Origin: Pseudorhodobacter ferrugineus DSM 5888
Lineage (GTDB): Bacteria > Pseudomonadota > Alphaproteobacteria > Rhodobacterales > Rhodobacteraceae
Assembly: GCF_000420745.1 (NCBI RefSeq)
Contig: NZ_ATVN01000009.1
Coordinates: 87,452 to 151,451 of the forward strand
Length of the DNA stretch: 64,000 nt
Direction: 5' to 3'
The position numbers were made by a program, and so were the translations under genes. The notes under the pieces are model-generated. The model did not search any database and was not told the origin of the DNA. It saw only the letters and a program-made list of their open reading frames with translations. Numbering within the stretch: position 1 is the stretch's first letter; each line of letters begins with the position of its first letter. This document shows, piece after piece, positions 35,923 through 45,480 of this stretch.

Positions 35923-36435
35923 ATGGCCACACCCAAAAGCGCACCAGCCAAAGGTGGTGCATCGAAACCCGCCACCGCCAAGGCAGCCACCGCCGCAAGC
36001 ACCAAACCAGCCCCACCGCGCGGGATTCCTGCGCCAAGCATCAAGGCGGCCGCTGTTGTTGTGCCGACGATATCGGTTGTGTCGGGGCCGCTGAATTCGG
36101 ACGATGGGCCGAGTGCGACCGCTGCTGCGGGTGACGGAAACGGACCCGTAATGCTGAAAAAGCAAGAGCTGGTGGAACGGATTGTCAAAGCATCCGGTGC
36201 CAAGAAAAAAGACGTGAAGCTGATTGTTGAGGCCGCATTGGGCGTGCTGGGCGATGCGCTTTCGGCGGGCGAAGAGCTGAACCTGCCGCCGTTGGGGAAG
36301 ATGAAGGTCAACCGCCAACGTGAGGAAGGCAATGCCGAAATCCTGATCCTGAAGCTGCGTCGTGGGGGCGGCCAAGGTGGTGGCGGCAATGGTGTGGCCA
36401 AGGATGATGACGCGGATGACGGCGACGACGATTGA
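35923..36435 (+). CDS. HU-like DNA-binding protein with long basic/proline N-terminal arm
   Basis: A 170-residue protein. Residues ~1-75 are a low-complexity Ala/Lys/Pro arm (histone H1-like). Residues ~76-150 match the HU/IHF fold: LKKQELVERIVKASGAKKKDVKLIVEAALGVLGDALSAGEELNLPPLGKMKV. The C-terminus ends in a glycine stretch and an aspartate tail (DDDADDGDDD). ATG 35923 has GCAGGAG upstream. HU proteins compact DNA and assist replication; the two tails are additions to the usual ~90 residues. An hup gene after lon is a common order. Confidence 0.85.
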   Translation: MATPKSAPAKGGASKPATAKAATAASTKPAPPRGIPAPSIKAAAVVVPTISVVSGPLNSDDGPSATAAAGDGNGPVMLKKQELVERIVKASGAKKKDVKLIVEAALGVLGDALSAGEELNLPPLGKMKVNRQREEGNAEILILKLRRGGGQGGGGNGVAKDDDADDGDDD

Positions 36436-36473
36436 TTGCCGCCTGTTCGAACCAATAATCTGGCTGATCCAGA

Positions 36474-36503
36474 ACGCCCGCTGACCTGCGGGCGTTTTGT
36501 GTT
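36474..36503 (+). terminator. Intrinsic terminator after the HU-like gene
   Basis: ACGCCCGC (36474-36481) pairs perfectly with GCGGGCGT (36488-36495) and is followed by TTTGTGTTTTT. Confidence 0.85.
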
Positions 36504-36617
36504 TTTGGGCGAGTATTTGCGCCTTTGTGTCGGGTTTTGTTGTACCTGACGCAGGGATCGTTTAACTGAGGCGGGAATCCTTGGGCCCTATCGGGACCAG
36601 CAACGCCGGGGGCGGAT

Positions 36618-37661
36618 ATGACGGGCAAAAACGGGCTGACCTATGCCGATGCAGGTGTGGATATTGACGCGGGCAATGCGCTGGTGGAACGGATCAAACC
36701 GGCAGCCAAGCGGACGGCGCGGTCTGGCACCATGTCGGGACTGGGCGGGTTTGGCGCGCTGTTTGACCTGAAGGCGGCGGGCTATGTTGACCCGATTTTG
36801 GTGGCCGCAACGGACGGTGTGGGCACCAAGCTGCGGATCGCGATTGATACCGGCAATGTGGATACGATCGGTGTGGATTTGGTGGCGATGTGCGTGAACG
36901 ACCTTGTATGCCAAGGGGCCGAGCCTTTGTTTTTCCTTGATTATTTCGCGACGGGCAAGTTGGAGCTGGACCAAGCCACGCGGATTATCGAAGGGATTGC
37001 GGCGGGGTGCGAGGCATCGGGTTGTGCGCTGATTGGTGGCGAGACGGCAGAAATGCCGGGGATGTACCACAAGGGCGATTTTGACCTTGCAGGCTTTGCC
37101 GTGGGCGCGATGGAACGTGGCACCGCCTTGCCCGAAGGGGTTGGCGCGGGCGATGTGTTGCTGGGGCTGGCGTCGAACGGGGTGCATTCGAACGGCTATT
37201 CGTTCGTGCGCAAAGTGGTCGAAATTTCGGGGCTGGCGTGGGATGCGGATTGCCCGTTCAGTGCAGGCACTTTGGGCGAGGCGTTGCTGGCGCCGACGCG
37301 GTTGTATGTAAAGCAGGCGTTGGCTGCCGTGCGGGCAGGTGGCGTGCATGCCTTGGCGCATATCACGGGTGGGGGTTTGACCGAAAACCCGCCGCGGGTG
37401 ATTCCTGAAGGGTTGGCCTGCGAAATTGATTTGTCGGCGTGGACGCTGCCGCCTGTTTTCCGTTGGTTGGCGGAAACGGCAGGGATGTCAGAGCCGGAGT
37501 TGCTGAAAACCTTTAACTGCGGCATCGGGATGATGCTGGTGGTCAAGGCAGACCGCGCCGAGGCGGTGACGGCATTGCTGCGCAGCCATGGTGAAACTGT
37601 CGTTGCGATGGGCCATGTCGTGCCGGGTGAGGGTGTGATCTACAAGGGCCGTTTGCTGTGA
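36618..37661 (+). CDS. purM: Phosphoribosylformylglycinamidine cyclo-ligase
   Basis: A 347-residue AIR synthetase that closes FGAM to 5-aminoimidazole ribonucleotide using ATP in purine synthesis. It shows [68 protein letters not shown] and [16 protein letters not shown]. Its TGA overlaps the purN GTG start (GTGA). The upstream 115 bp show no clear operator. Confidence 0.97.
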   Translation: MTGKNGLTYADAGVDIDAGNALVERIKPAAKRTARSGTMSGLGGFGALFDLKAAGYVDPILVAATDGVGTKLRIAIDTGNVDTIGVDLVAMCVNDLVCQGAEPLFFLDYFATGKLELDQATRIIEGIAAGCEASGCALIGGETAEMPGMYHKGDFDLAGFAVGAMERGTALPEGVGAGDVLLGLASNGVHSNGYSFVRKVVEISGLAWDADCPFSAGTLGEALLAPTRLYVKQALAAVRAGGVHALAHITGGGLTENPPRVIPEGLACEIDLSAWTLPPVFRWLAETAGMSEPELLKTFNCGIGMMLVVKADRAEAVTALLRSHGETVVAMGHVVPGEGVIYKGRLL

Positions 37662-38245
37662 AGCGGGTCGCCATCCTGATTTCTGGGGGTGGTTCGAACA
37701 TGGTGGCGCTGTGCCATGATATGGTGAGAGACCACCCGTGCCGGCCCGTTTTGGTGGCGTCGAATGACCCCGAGGCGGCTGGTTTGAAGCGCGCCGCCGA
37801 GATGGGGATTGCCACGGCGGCGGTGGACCATCGGCCGTTCAAGGGCGACCGTGCGGCGTTTGAGGCGGCACTGTTAGAGCCGATTTTGGCGGCCAAACCT
37901 GATATTTTGTGCCTTGCAGGGTTCATGCGGGTGCTGACCCCTGCCTTTGTCGCGCGGTTTGAGGGGCGGATGTTGAACATTCACCCTAGCCTTTTGCCGA
38001 AATACCCGGGGCTGCATACCCATGCCCGCGCGATTGCGGCAGGGGATACGGAAGCCGGATGTTCGGTGCATGAGGTGACGGCTGTGCTGGACGATGGGCC
38101 GCTGTTGGGGCGGGCTGTGGTGCCGGTGTTGCCGCAAGACAGCCCTGAGGATTTGGCCGCGCGCGTTTTGGTGCAGGAGCATCGACTGTATCCGGCGGTG
38201 CTGCGCCGGTTTGGTGCGGGCGAGCGCGGGTTGCTGAGCCTTTAG
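37658..38245 (+). CDS. purN: Phosphoribosylglycinamide formyltransferase
   Basis: A 195-residue GAR transformylase using 10-formyl-[19 protein letters not shown], the catalytic region [33 protein letters not shown] (with Asn-His) and [18 protein letters not shown] (with Asp) are intact. It starts with GTG inside the purM stop. Its TAG stop overlaps the TAA stop of the convergent gntR-type gene within the four bases TTAG. Confidence 0.97.
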   Translation: MKRVAILISGGGSNMVALCHDMVRDHPCRPVLVASNDPEAAGLKRAAEMGIATAAVDHRPFKGDRAAFEAALLEPILAAKPDILCLAGFMRVLTPAFVARFEGRMLNIHPSLLPKYPGLHTHARAIAAGDTEAGCSVHEVTAVLDDGPLLGRAVVPVLPQDSPEDLAARVLVQEHRLYPAVLRRFGAGERGLLSL

Positions 38246-38928
38246 CTGTTTGTGAAATAATCGGGGTGGGCGGCTTGGATGCCGGGCAGATCGGCCTCGA
38301 TCAGGCGCAGATGGGCGCGCAGGGTGGTTTCGGCGCTAGCCGTATCTTGTGCCGCAATCGCGTCGACCATCGCACTGTGTTGCGCGATGAGGGTGGGGAT
38401 GGGAAAGTCTTGAAGCTGCAGGAACCGCACGCGGTCCATTTGCGATTTGAGCCGCTGGAGATGATCCCATGCGCGGGCCTTGCCTGCGATTTGGGCGATG
38501 GCGCGGTGAAAAGATTCGTCAAGTGCCATAAAGCTGGCCGGATCTGGGGCGGCGGCCTGCAAGGTGAGCAGATCGCGCAGGCCCGCGATGGCTGGGGCAT
38601 CGGCGCGTTGGCAGGCAAGGCGGATCAAATCCGCCTCGACCGCTTCGCGCACGAAACGGGCGTCCAGCACCTCGGCCACGGTGATTTTGGACACGAAGGT
38701 GCCGCGTTGGGGGCGGATGTCGAGCAGGCCTTCGCCAGACAGGCGCAAAAACGCTTCGCGCACGGGTTGGCGCGAGGTGCCGATGGCATCGGCAATCTCT
38801 TGTTCCGACACTTTGGTGCCCGGTGGCAGGGTGCCTGTCAGGATTGCTGTGCGCAGGGCATCGGCGGCTTGGGGTTGGGCGGTGCGCGCGGGGTGTAGCG
38901 AGACTTGGAAAGCGGAAGGCAGGGGCAT
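38242..38928 (-). CDS. GntR-family regulator with FCD domain
   Basis: A 228-residue regulator. The N-terminal winged helix contains GTLPPGTKVSEQEIADAIGTSRQPVREAFLRLSGEGLLDIRPQRGTFV, and the FCD ligand domain contains REAVEADLIRLA, FMALDESFHRAIAQIAG and the metal/ligand His in AQHSAMVDAI. ATG 38928 is the start; the longer frame upstream runs through a palindromic repeat. Such regulators usually sense small organic acids. No target gene is adjacent except possibly the divergent SulP transporter 250 bp away. Confidence 0.9.
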   Translation of the reverse strand: MPLPSAFQVSLHPARTAQPQAADALRTAILTGTLPPGTKVSEQEIADAIGTSRQPVREAFLRLSGEGLLDIRPQRGTFVSKITVAEVLDARFVREAVEADLIRLACQRADAPAIAGLRDLLTLQAAAPDPASFMALDESFHRAIAQIAGKARAWDHLQRLKSQMDRVRFLQLQDFPIPTLIAQHSAMVDAIAAQDTASAETTLRAHLRLIEADLPGIQAAHPDYFTNS

Positions 38929-39015
38929 GGGCGGCGTCCTAATGGGTTTGCGCAGTTTCGCAGGAAATGGCGGCGTAGGGAAGAAGAAGCTGGTTGGGGG
39001 GCGGCGCAAAAGGGA

Positions 39016-39076
39016 GGGGCGCTGCCCCCTTGGCCTTGCGGCCAATTCCCCCGGGATATTTGGACCGAAAAGAAAG
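39016..39076. repeat. Tripartite palindromic repeat copy D
   Basis: GGGGC-GCT-GCCCC (39016-39028), then TTGGCC-TTGC-GGCCAA (39030-39045), then TTCCCCCGGGATATTTGGAC with CGAAAAGAAA. Same three-part order as copies B and E. It lies in the 250-bp divergent spacer between the GntR regulator and the SulP gene, which otherwise holds no recognisable gene. Confidence 0.65.
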
Positions 39077-39180
39077 CGGGGGCGGCGCGCTGAATTTGGC
39101 CGATGGGTTGGCATTTTGCGGGGTTGCCTGTAGGGAGGGCGCCTGTTTGAACGGATCTGCTGTCGGGGAAAAAGCCACCA

Positions 39181-40671
39181 ATGATGTCACTGCATTTGTA
39201 TCGCCAGCAATGGTTTGGGAATATCCGCGCGGATTTGCTGTCGGGGTTGGTGGTGGCGCTTGCGCTGATCCCCGAGGCGATTGCGTTTTCGATCATTGCG
39301 GGGGTGGACCCTAAGGTTGGCCTTTATGCCAGTTTTTCGATTGCGGTGATTTGCGCGATCACGGGCGGGCGGCCGGGGATGATTTCGGCGGCGACGGCGG
39401 CGACTGCGGTGCTGATGGTGACATTGGTGCGCGATTACGGGTTGGAGTATTTGCTGGCCGCGACGGTGTTGGCGGGGCTTTTGCAGATTGGCGCGGGGCT
39501 TTTGAAGCTGGGGCGGGTGATGCGCTTTGTGTCCAAGTCGGTGATGACGGGGTTTGTGAACGCGCTGGCGATCTTGATATTTTTGGCGCAGGTGCCGGAG
39601 TTGGACCCTTCGCGCGTGACGTGGCTGACCTATGTTTTGGTGGCAGCAGGCTTGGGAATTATCTATCTTTTTCCGTATGTTACCAAGGCGGTACCATCGC
39701 CTTTGGTCACGATTGTGGTGCTGACTGCGTTGGTGCTGTATTTCGGGTGGGATGTGCGGACGGTGGGCGATATGGGGGCGTTGCCGGACACGTTGCCGGT
39801 GTTTCTGATCCCCGATATTCCGCTGACGTTTGAGACTTTGCAGATCATTTTCCCCTATTCGCTGGCGGTGGCCGTGGTGGGGTTGCTGGAAAGCCTGATG
39901 ACGCAGAACATTGTGGATGATTTGACGGACACGAGTTCGGACCGTAACCAAGAGTGTATCGGGCAGGGTTTGGCCAATACCGCAACGGGGTTTATCGGCG
40001 GGATGGCGGGCTGTGCGATGATCGGGCAGAGCATTATCAACGTGAAATCCGGCGGGCGGGGGCGGCTTTCGACCTTTGTCGCCGGCGTGATGCTGTTGGT
40101 GTTTGTGGTCGGATTGGGTGATTGGGTCAGCCAGATCCCGATGGCGGCGCTGGTGGCGATTATGATTATGGTCAGTATCGGCACATTTTCATGGTCGTCG
40201 GTTTTGGCGCTGCGCACGCATCCGACATCCAGTTCGGTGGTGATGTTGGCCACAGTGGCTGCGGTGATTTACACGCATAACCTTGCGATTGGTGTGGGGA
40301 TTGGCGTGCTGTTGTCGGGGATATTTTTTGCCGGAAAGATTGCGCAATTGTTCCGTGTTTCCAGCAGCTTGTCGGCGGATGGGGCGGAACGGACCTATAA
40401 GGTTGAAGGGCAGTTGTTTTTTGCCAGCGTCGAGGATTTCATGAAAGCGTTTGATTTCCGCGAGGTCTTGGACCGCGTGGTGATTGACGTGTCGGACGCG
40501 CATATCTGGGATATCTCATCCGTGGCGGCGTTGGATATGGCGGTGCTGAAGTTTCGCCGTGACGGGGCCGAGGTAGAGATTGTGGGGATGAACGAGGCGT
40601 CGGAAACCATCGTCGATGAATTGGCGCTGCATGACAAACCGGGCGCGTTGGATAAGATGCTGGCACATTAA
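39181..40671 (+). CDS. SulP-family anion transporter
   Basis: A 496-residue inner-membrane transporter of the SLC26/SulP family with about 11-12 hydrophobic helices ([57 protein letters not shown]) and a C-terminal STAS domain (about residues 395-490, [22 protein letters not shown]). Members carry sulfate, bicarbonate or organic acids; the substrate here cannot be read from sequence. A universal stress protein gene follows after 12 bp and is probably cotranscribed. Confidence 0.92.
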   Translation: MMSLHLYRQQWFGNIRADLLSGLVVALALIPEAIAFSIIAGVDPKVGLYASFSIAVICAITGGRPGMISAATAATAVLMVTLVRDYGLEYLLAATVLAGLLQIGAGLLKLGRVMRFVSKSVMTGFVNALAILIFLAQVPELDPSRVTWLTYVLVAAGLGIIYLFPYVTKAVPSPLVTIVVLTALVLYFGWDVRTVGDMGALPDTLPVFLIPDIPLTFETLQIIFPYSLAVAVVGLLESLMTQNIVDDLTDTSSDRNQECIGQGLANTATGFIGGMAGCAMIGQSIINVKSGGRGRLSTFVAGVMLLVFVVGLGDWVSQIPMAALVAIMIMVSIGTFSWSSVLALRTHPTSSSVVMLATVAAVIYTHNLAIGVGIGVLLSGIFFAGKIAQLFRVSSSLSADGAERTYKVEGQLFFASVEDFMKAFDFREVLDRVVIDVSDAHIWDISSVAALDMAVLKFRRDGAEVEIVGMNEASETIVDELALHDKPGALDKMLAH

Positions 40672-40683
40672 AGGATTAGCAAA

Positions 40684-41508
40684 ATGAAGATCATCGCATT
40701 GGTAGATGGATCAATTTACGCGCATTCGGTGTGTGATTTGGCGGCTTGGGCGGGTGCGCGGCTGGGATCGGGCGTGGAATTGTTGCATGTTTTGGGGCGG
40801 CGTGAGGCGGGACAGCAGGATTTGTCAGGCTCGCTCCGTCTTGGCGCGCGGACGGCGTTGCTGGAGGAATTGGCGGCACTGGATGCGCAGCGGGCCAAGC
40901 TGGGGATGCAGCGGGGGCGCGCGATTTTGGAGGATGGCAAGGCGGTGCTGGCGGGGGCAGGGGTCGCGGCCTCCACGCGCCTGCGGCACGGCGATCTGCT
41001 GGAAGAGTTGGGCAGTGATTTCGACCTGATCGTCATTGGCAAGCGTGGCGAGGCCGCGAATTTTGCCAAGGGGCATTTGGGGTCGAACCTTGAGCGGATT
41101 GTGCGCGGTACATCGGTGCCTGTGCCTGTGCTGGTCGCGGCGCGCAAGTTTGCGCCTGTGTCCCGCGTTTTGGTGGCTTTTGACGGCGGGCCGTCTGCGC
41201 TGCGGGCGGTTGAGCATATTGCGGATAGCCCGCTGTATCAGGGGCTTGAGGTAACGGTTGTGACCGTTGGAGACGTGGCGGGTTTGGCCGAGGCGACCCA
41301 GCGTTTGACGGCAGCAGGGATTGCGGCAAAGGGGTTGCAGGTGGCAGGGCAGCCTGACGCCGCCTTGGGCAAACTGGTGGAAAAGGACGGGTTTCAGATG
41401 GTGGTGATGGGGGCTTACGGCCACAGCCGTATCCGCAATCTGATTATCGGGTCGACGACGACCGAGATGATCCGTTCGGTCAAAGTGCCGGTTATGTTGG
41501 TGCGCTGA
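40684..41508 (+). CDS. Universal stress protein, tandem UspA domains
   Basis: A 274-residue protein with two Usp domains. The second is clearer: RVLVAFDGGPSALRAVEHIA, then VVMGAYGHSRIRNLIIGSTTTEMIRSVKVPVMLVR, with the ATP-binding G-2x-G-9x-G(S/T) pattern; the first ends in DLIVIGKRGEAANFAKGHLGSNLERIVRGTSVPVPVLV. It is cytoplasmic and probably nucleotide-binding. Pairing with a SulP transporter 12 bp upstream suggests it modulates that transporter, as proposed for similar pairs. Confidence 0.92.
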   Translation: MKIIALVDGSIYAHSVCDLAAWAGARLGSGVELLHVLGRREAGQQDLSGSLRLGARTALLEELAALDAQRAKLGMQRGRAILEDGKAVLAGAGVAASTRLRHGDLLEELGSDFDLIVIGKRGEAANFAKGHLGSNLERIVRGTSVPVPVLVAARKFAPVSRVLVAFDGGPSALRAVEHIADSPLYQGLEVTVVTVGDVAGLAEATQRLTAAGIAAKGLQVAGQPDAALGKLVEKDGFQMVVMGAYGHSRIRNLIIGSTTTEMIRSVKVPVMLVR

Positions 41509-41575
41509 CCGGATTGGGGATTGCTTTGGGGGGCGACTTTGGCTTTGCTTAAGATGCCAGAGGAAAGGCCCTGAT

Positions 41576-43108
41576 ATGCCGCCCAAACCGCCGACCAAGC
41601 CGAATGTGTTGTTCATTGTCATCGACCAGTTGCGGGCAGATTGCCTGTGGGGGGCGCTGGCGGATGTGACGCCGATGCCGAACCTGCGGGCGCTTATGCG
41701 CGATGCGGTCAGTTTTACGCGGCATTATTCGGTCGTGAACCCTTGTGGTCCGTCGCGTGCTAGCATTTTGACGGGGCAATATGCGATGAACCACGGGGCG
41801 GTGCGCAATGGGACGCCCATGCCGCATGACACCCCCAATATCGCGACCGAACTGCGCAAGGCAGGCTATTTGCCGTTGCTGTACGGTTATACCGATAGCG
41901 GGCAGGATCCGCGCCAGTTTGCCCCCGGCGATCCTGCGCTGACCAGCTATGAAGAGGTGATGCCCGGATTTCATGAGGCGGTCGAGATGCGGCTGGAAAT
42001 GAGCCTGCCGTGGCGCGCCGATCTGATTTCCAAGGGCTATGACGTGCCGCCCTATCCCGATATTTTTCGCCCCGATGGGGCGGCGCTGGATGCCCCCGCG
42101 CTGTATAAGGCCTGTGATAGCGATACGGCGTTTTTGACCGACCAGTTTTTGCGCGGGCTGCTTGGGCGGCCAGCGGGGTGGTTTGCGCATCTGACCTATA
42201 TTCGCCCGCACCCGCCGCTTGTCGCGCCGAGCCCCTATAACCGCATGATTGACCGCGGGCGTGTTCCCGTACCTGTCACGGTGGGTGACGCAGCGGCTGA
42301 GGCGGCGCGGCATCCGTTTATTGCCAGCAGCCATGCAAAGACCCCGATTTCATCTGTCGTCGAAGGATTCCCCGATTTGCAGCCCACGCCTGAAAACGTG
42401 GCGACCCTGCGTGCGGTCTATCTGGGGCTTGCGGCCGAGGTGGATCATCACATCGGGCGGGTGATTGCGGCGCTGAAAGAGGGCGGTCTTTATGATGACA
42501 CGCTGTTGGTGGTGACGGCGGATCATGGCGAGATGCTGGGCGATCATCATGCCTGGGGCAAGCAGACGTTTTATGATGCGGCCTATCACACGCCGCTGAT
42601 TATCCGCGACCCGCGCCAGCCACAGGCGCATGGCAGGCGGGTCGATGCACCGACCGAATCCATTGATATTGCGCCGACAGTGCTGGCTTGGCTGGGCCAA
42701 GAGGCACCGGATTTGATGGACGGGCGGGCGCTGACGCCGTTTTTATCGGGGCAAACGCCGAAGGATTGGCGCGACTTTACATATTCGGAACTGGATTTCG
42801 GTAGCCCCATTGCACCGACCACGGCCCAAATCGCGCTGGGGCTGCGCGTAGAAGAGGCGGGTTTGTGCATTTTGCGGGGGGCGCAGTACACATTGGTGCA
42901 TTTCAATGCAGGGTTGCCACCGTTGCTGTTTGATCACCTGCAAAGCGGTGAGGCGCGCGATATTGCGGGCGATCCGGCGGCGCAACCGGCGCTGCTGGCC
43001 ATGACCCGCGCGCTGCTGGATCACCGGATGCGGCATGGCGGCGGGCGGTTCCGGCGCGTGATGATTACGCAATCGGGGGCGGTATCGGCGCCAAAACAGG
43101 CAAATTGA
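41576..43108 (+). CDS. Sulfatase-superfamily hydrolase, phosphonate monoester hydrolase-like
   Basis: A 510-residue alkaline-phosphatase-superfamily enzyme. Metal ligands in FIVIDQLRAD and TADHGEMLGDHH, plus the CxPSR site NPCGPSRASILTGQYAMNH (Cys57), mark a formylglycine-dependent sulfatase-type enzyme. The CGPSRAS form, the MNH after it and the ~510-residue length resemble bacterial phosphonate monoester hydrolase/phosphodiesterases more than arylsulfatases. There is no signal peptide, so it is cytoplasmic. AGAGGAAAGG precedes the ATG. No formylglycine-generating enzyme gene is in the window. A peptide-type ABC transporter follows 247 bp later. Confidence 0.85.
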   Translation: MPPKPPTKPNVLFIVIDQLRADCLWGALADVTPMPNLRALMRDAVSFTRHYSVVNPCGPSRASILTGQYAMNHGAVRNGTPMPHDTPNIATELRKAGYLPLLYGYTDSGQDPRQFAPGDPALTSYEEVMPGFHEAVEMRLEMSLPWRADLISKGYDVPPYPDIFRPDGAALDAPALYKACDSDTAFLTDQFLRGLLGRPAGWFAHLTYIRPHPPLVAPSPYNRMIDRGRVPVPVTVGDAAAEAARHPFIASSHAKTPISSVVEGFPDLQPTPENVATLRAVYLGLAAEVDHHIGRVIAALKEGGLYDDTLLVVTADHGEMLGDHHAWGKQTFYDAAYHTPLIIRDPRQPQAHGRRVDAPTESIDIAPTVLAWLGQEAPDLMDGRALTPFLSGQTPKDWRDFTYSELDFGSPIAPTTAQIALGLRVEEAGLCILRGAQYTLVHFNAGLPPLLFDHLQSGEARDIAGDPAAQPALLAMTRALLDHRMRHGGGRFRRVMITQSGAVSAPKQAN

Positions 43109-43127
43109 TCAGGTGATCAATTTTTTT
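43105..43127 (+). terminator. Weak intrinsic terminator after the sulfatase-like gene
   Basis: TTGATC-AGGT-GATCAA (43105-43120) followed by seven T residues; the sulfatase stop codon lies inside the stem. The stem is AT-rich, so it is only moderately convincing. The rest of 43128-43355 holds no gene. It contains GCCTTTTTG/CAAAGGGC, a possible leader hairpin, and GACAGGAGAG as ribosome-binding site. Confidence 0.55.
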
Positions 43128-43355
43128 ACCAATCAGATCGCTTGACGGAAATTTAATCGCAGGCCCATACTTGACCCAAGGGTCGCTTGCGCGCGCCCCG
43201 ATTTTTTGCGGTCAGGCCGGATGTATCTGGCGCTAACCGGAAGGAGGCACTGGACCTACACCAAGACGCCGCCGCTTCGTAGCCTTTTTGTTACAAAGGG
43301 CGGTTAGGCCTACATAAGGAAGAAACTTCCGCACAAACCAACGACAGGAGAGACT

Positions 43356-45395
43356 ATGAAACGACTATTATACAGCAGCGCTGCGCTGCTTGTTCTACCG
43401 TTCGCAGCCTATGCCAATTGCCCTGCAATTTCGGTCGCCGATATGGGCGGCGTTGCCCCCGGCGCGTTTCCTGCCCAATACGAGCTTGGTGATTTCCAGA
43501 CCGCTGCCGGTTGCACGATGGCGCTGTCGGAAAATCCTGCGGTCGCTGATTTCAACAGCCAGATCCGCAACAACCCTGCACTGCCCGCCGTGGCCGACCG
43601 TTTGCCATCCGAGCCTTTGGTGGTGGTGCCTTATGCGTCGACCGGCAAATACGGTGGCACGCTGGACGCGCTGTCGAACGCGACCGAGGCGGGGACATCG
43701 GACTTTATGTCGATCCGTCACGTGAACCTTGTGCGCTATTCCGACGATCTGGAAACGATCGTGCCAAACGTGGCGAAATCCTGGGCATGGAATGATGATT
43801 TTACGCAGCTGACGTTCACGCTGCGCGCGGGCCACAAGTGGTCGGATGGCCAGCCGTTCACATCGGCGGATGTGAAGTTTTGGTATGACAATCTGGCGCT
43901 TGACCCGAATATCAACGAAAAACCAAAGGATTATGTGACCGTTGGTGGTGAGCGTATGACGGTGGACACACCCGATGACGTGACGGTGGTGTTCAACCTG
44001 CCTGCGCCAAAGCCGGGGCTGCTGGCGCATTTCGCGACCCATTTTGCCCAGGCCTTCCAGCCCAAGCATTTCCTTGGTCAGTTCCACCCCGATGTGAACC
44101 CAGAGGCCGACACGCTGGCGAAATCCTTGGGGTTTGAAAACGGTTATGCGGTGATCCGGGCCTATTACGGCAACTCGGATTGGATGGACACGGCAACACC
44201 AATGCTGAATTCACCCGATCTGGTGGCCAAGATGCCGGGCGATGCGGCGCCAACGCTGGAAAGCCATATCGTGGTGCGTGAAACCACCGAGGGGCGGCAT
44301 TTCGTGGCCAACCCGTATTTCCATATGATTGATACGACGGGTCAGCAATTGCCCTATATCAATGAGTTGGACGAGCTTTTTGCCAACGACCAAGAGGTGC
44401 GTTTGCTGAAGCTGGTCAATGGCGAGGTGGATTACAAGTCGCAAAGTTTGCAGCTTTCCGATGCGCCGCTGATGCTGGAAAATCAGGAAAAGGGCAACTA
44501 TACGATCCAGTTGAAGCCCAAGATTTCCATGCAAACCGTGTCGTTCAACGTGACGCATGCGGATGAGGCCAAGCGCGCGGTGTTTGGCGACGTGCGGTTC
44601 CGCAAGGCAATGTCCGAGGCGATTGACCGTGACGCGCTGAACAGCACTGCCTATTTCGGGCAGGGCGCGTTGCAGCAATACACCGGCTTTTCGCCGCTGC
44701 CAGAGTATATTGACCCCAAGTGGAAAACATATGCGATGGAGTTCAACCCCGATGGTACCAAAGCGGTGTTGGACGAATTGGGGCTGAAAGATGTCGATGG
44801 TGACGGTTTCCGCGAATTGCCGGATGGCGCGCCTTTGGTGATCAACTTGCAGTTTGCCACGCAGGGTATTGCGGGGCAGGTTGTTGAATTGATTAGCCAA
44901 AACTGGGCCAATGTTGGCATCAAATCGACGGTCAAAGAGGTGACGCCGGATGAATACCGGTCGGCACAATCGTCGAACCAGTTGGACGTGGGCCTGTGGG
45001 AAAAGGGCCAACCGCTGGGCATTATCCTTGGCAACAACGAGCTGTGGGTGCCGCCGTTTGAAAACTATTTCGCGCATCGCTCGGGTATGCTGTGGGCCGA
45101 ATGGGTGGATAGCAAAGGCGCCAGCGGGGTTGAGCCGCCGGAGTATGTGAAGACGTTGATGGCGGATATTAATACGCTGCAATCGACGCCGAATGGCACG
45201 GATGAGTTCAAGGCCATAGCGAACCGGATGGTTCAGAACATGGTCGAGAATGTGCTGTTTATCGGGACCGCGCTGACGCCGGACCCTGTGTATCACAGCA
45301 ACAAGCTGAAGAACTTTCCCGAGTTCAAGACTGCGTCTTATGAATACTATCGCACCTATCCCTATCGCGGTGCGCAGTGGTATCTTGAGGAGTAA
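43356..45395 (+). CDS. ABC transporter substrate-binding protein, family 5 (peptide/nickel type)
   Basis: A 679-residue periplasmic protein with signal peptide MKRLLYSSAALLVLPFAAYA. The SBP_bac_5 fold is seen in VAKSWAWNDDFTQLTFTLRAGHKWSDGQPFTSADVKFWYD and DVRFRKAMSEAIDRDALNSTAYFGQGALQQ, the latter characteristic of DppA/OppA-type proteins. It is long for the family (usual 500-560). It is the first gene of a full transporter (permeases 45481 and 46483, ATPases 47667 and 48662). Ligand unknown; peptides or glycan-derived compounds are possible. Confidence 0.92.
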   Translation: MKRLLYSSAALLVLPFAAYANCPAISVADMGGVAPGAFPAQYELGDFQTAAGCTMALSENPAVADFNSQIRNNPALPAVADRLPSEPLVVVPYASTGKYGGTLDALSNATEAGTSDFMSIRHVNLVRYSDDLETIVPNVAKSWAWNDDFTQLTFTLRAGHKWSDGQPFTSADVKFWYDNLALDPNINEKPKDYVTVGGERMTVDTPDDVTVVFNLPAPKPGLLAHFATHFAQAFQPKHFLGQFHPDVNPEADTLAKSLGFENGYAVIRAYYGNSDWMDTATPMLNSPDLVAKMPGDAAPTLESHIVVRETTEGRHFVANPYFHMIDTTGQQLPYINELDELFANDQEVRLLKLVNGEVDYKSQSLQLSDAPLMLENQEKGNYTIQLKPKISMQTVSFNVTHADEAKRAVFGDVRFRKAMSEAIDRDALNSTAYFGQGALQQYTGFSPLPEYIDPKWKTYAMEFNPDGTKAVLDELGLKDVDGDGFRELPDGAPLVINLQFATQGIAGQVVELISQNWANVGIKSTVKEVTPDEYRSAQSSNQLDVGLWEKGQPLGIILGNNELWVPPFENYFAHRSGMLWAEWVDSKGASGVEPPEYVKTLMADINTLQSTPNGTDEFKAIANRMVQNMVENVLFIGTALTPDPVYHSNKLKNFPEFKTASYEYYRTYPYRGAQWYLEE

Positions 45396-45448
45396 GATTA
45401 AGGGCTTATAGCCTAATCTTGACACGGTGGCAGGCGTTCGCGCCTGCC
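45394..45448 (+). other. Two stem-loops between binding-protein and permease genes
   Basis: First stem: AAGATTA (45394-45400) pairs with TAATCTT (45414-45420), with an inner GGC/GCC, starting within the stop codon. Second stem: GGCAGGCG-TTCG-CGCCTGCC (45429-45448), a perfect 8-bp stem with a stable UUCG tetraloop. No T-run follows the second stem. Such structures after the first gene of ABC operons commonly protect the upstream mRNA and reduce expression of the permease genes; that role is inferred. Confidence 0.75.
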
Positions 45449-45480
45449 ATTTCTCCCCCTCTCGCTAGGATGCGCCGCTT

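Noticed and set aside
43130..43355. Possible riboswitch in the leader of the ABC transporter operon
   Set aside because: Only one imperfect hairpin is visible and no known riboswitch core could be recognised.
44211..45425. 404-codon open frame opposite the binding-protein gene
   Set aside because: It lies wholly over a gene with a signal peptide and SBP_bac_5 motifs and has no domain of its own.
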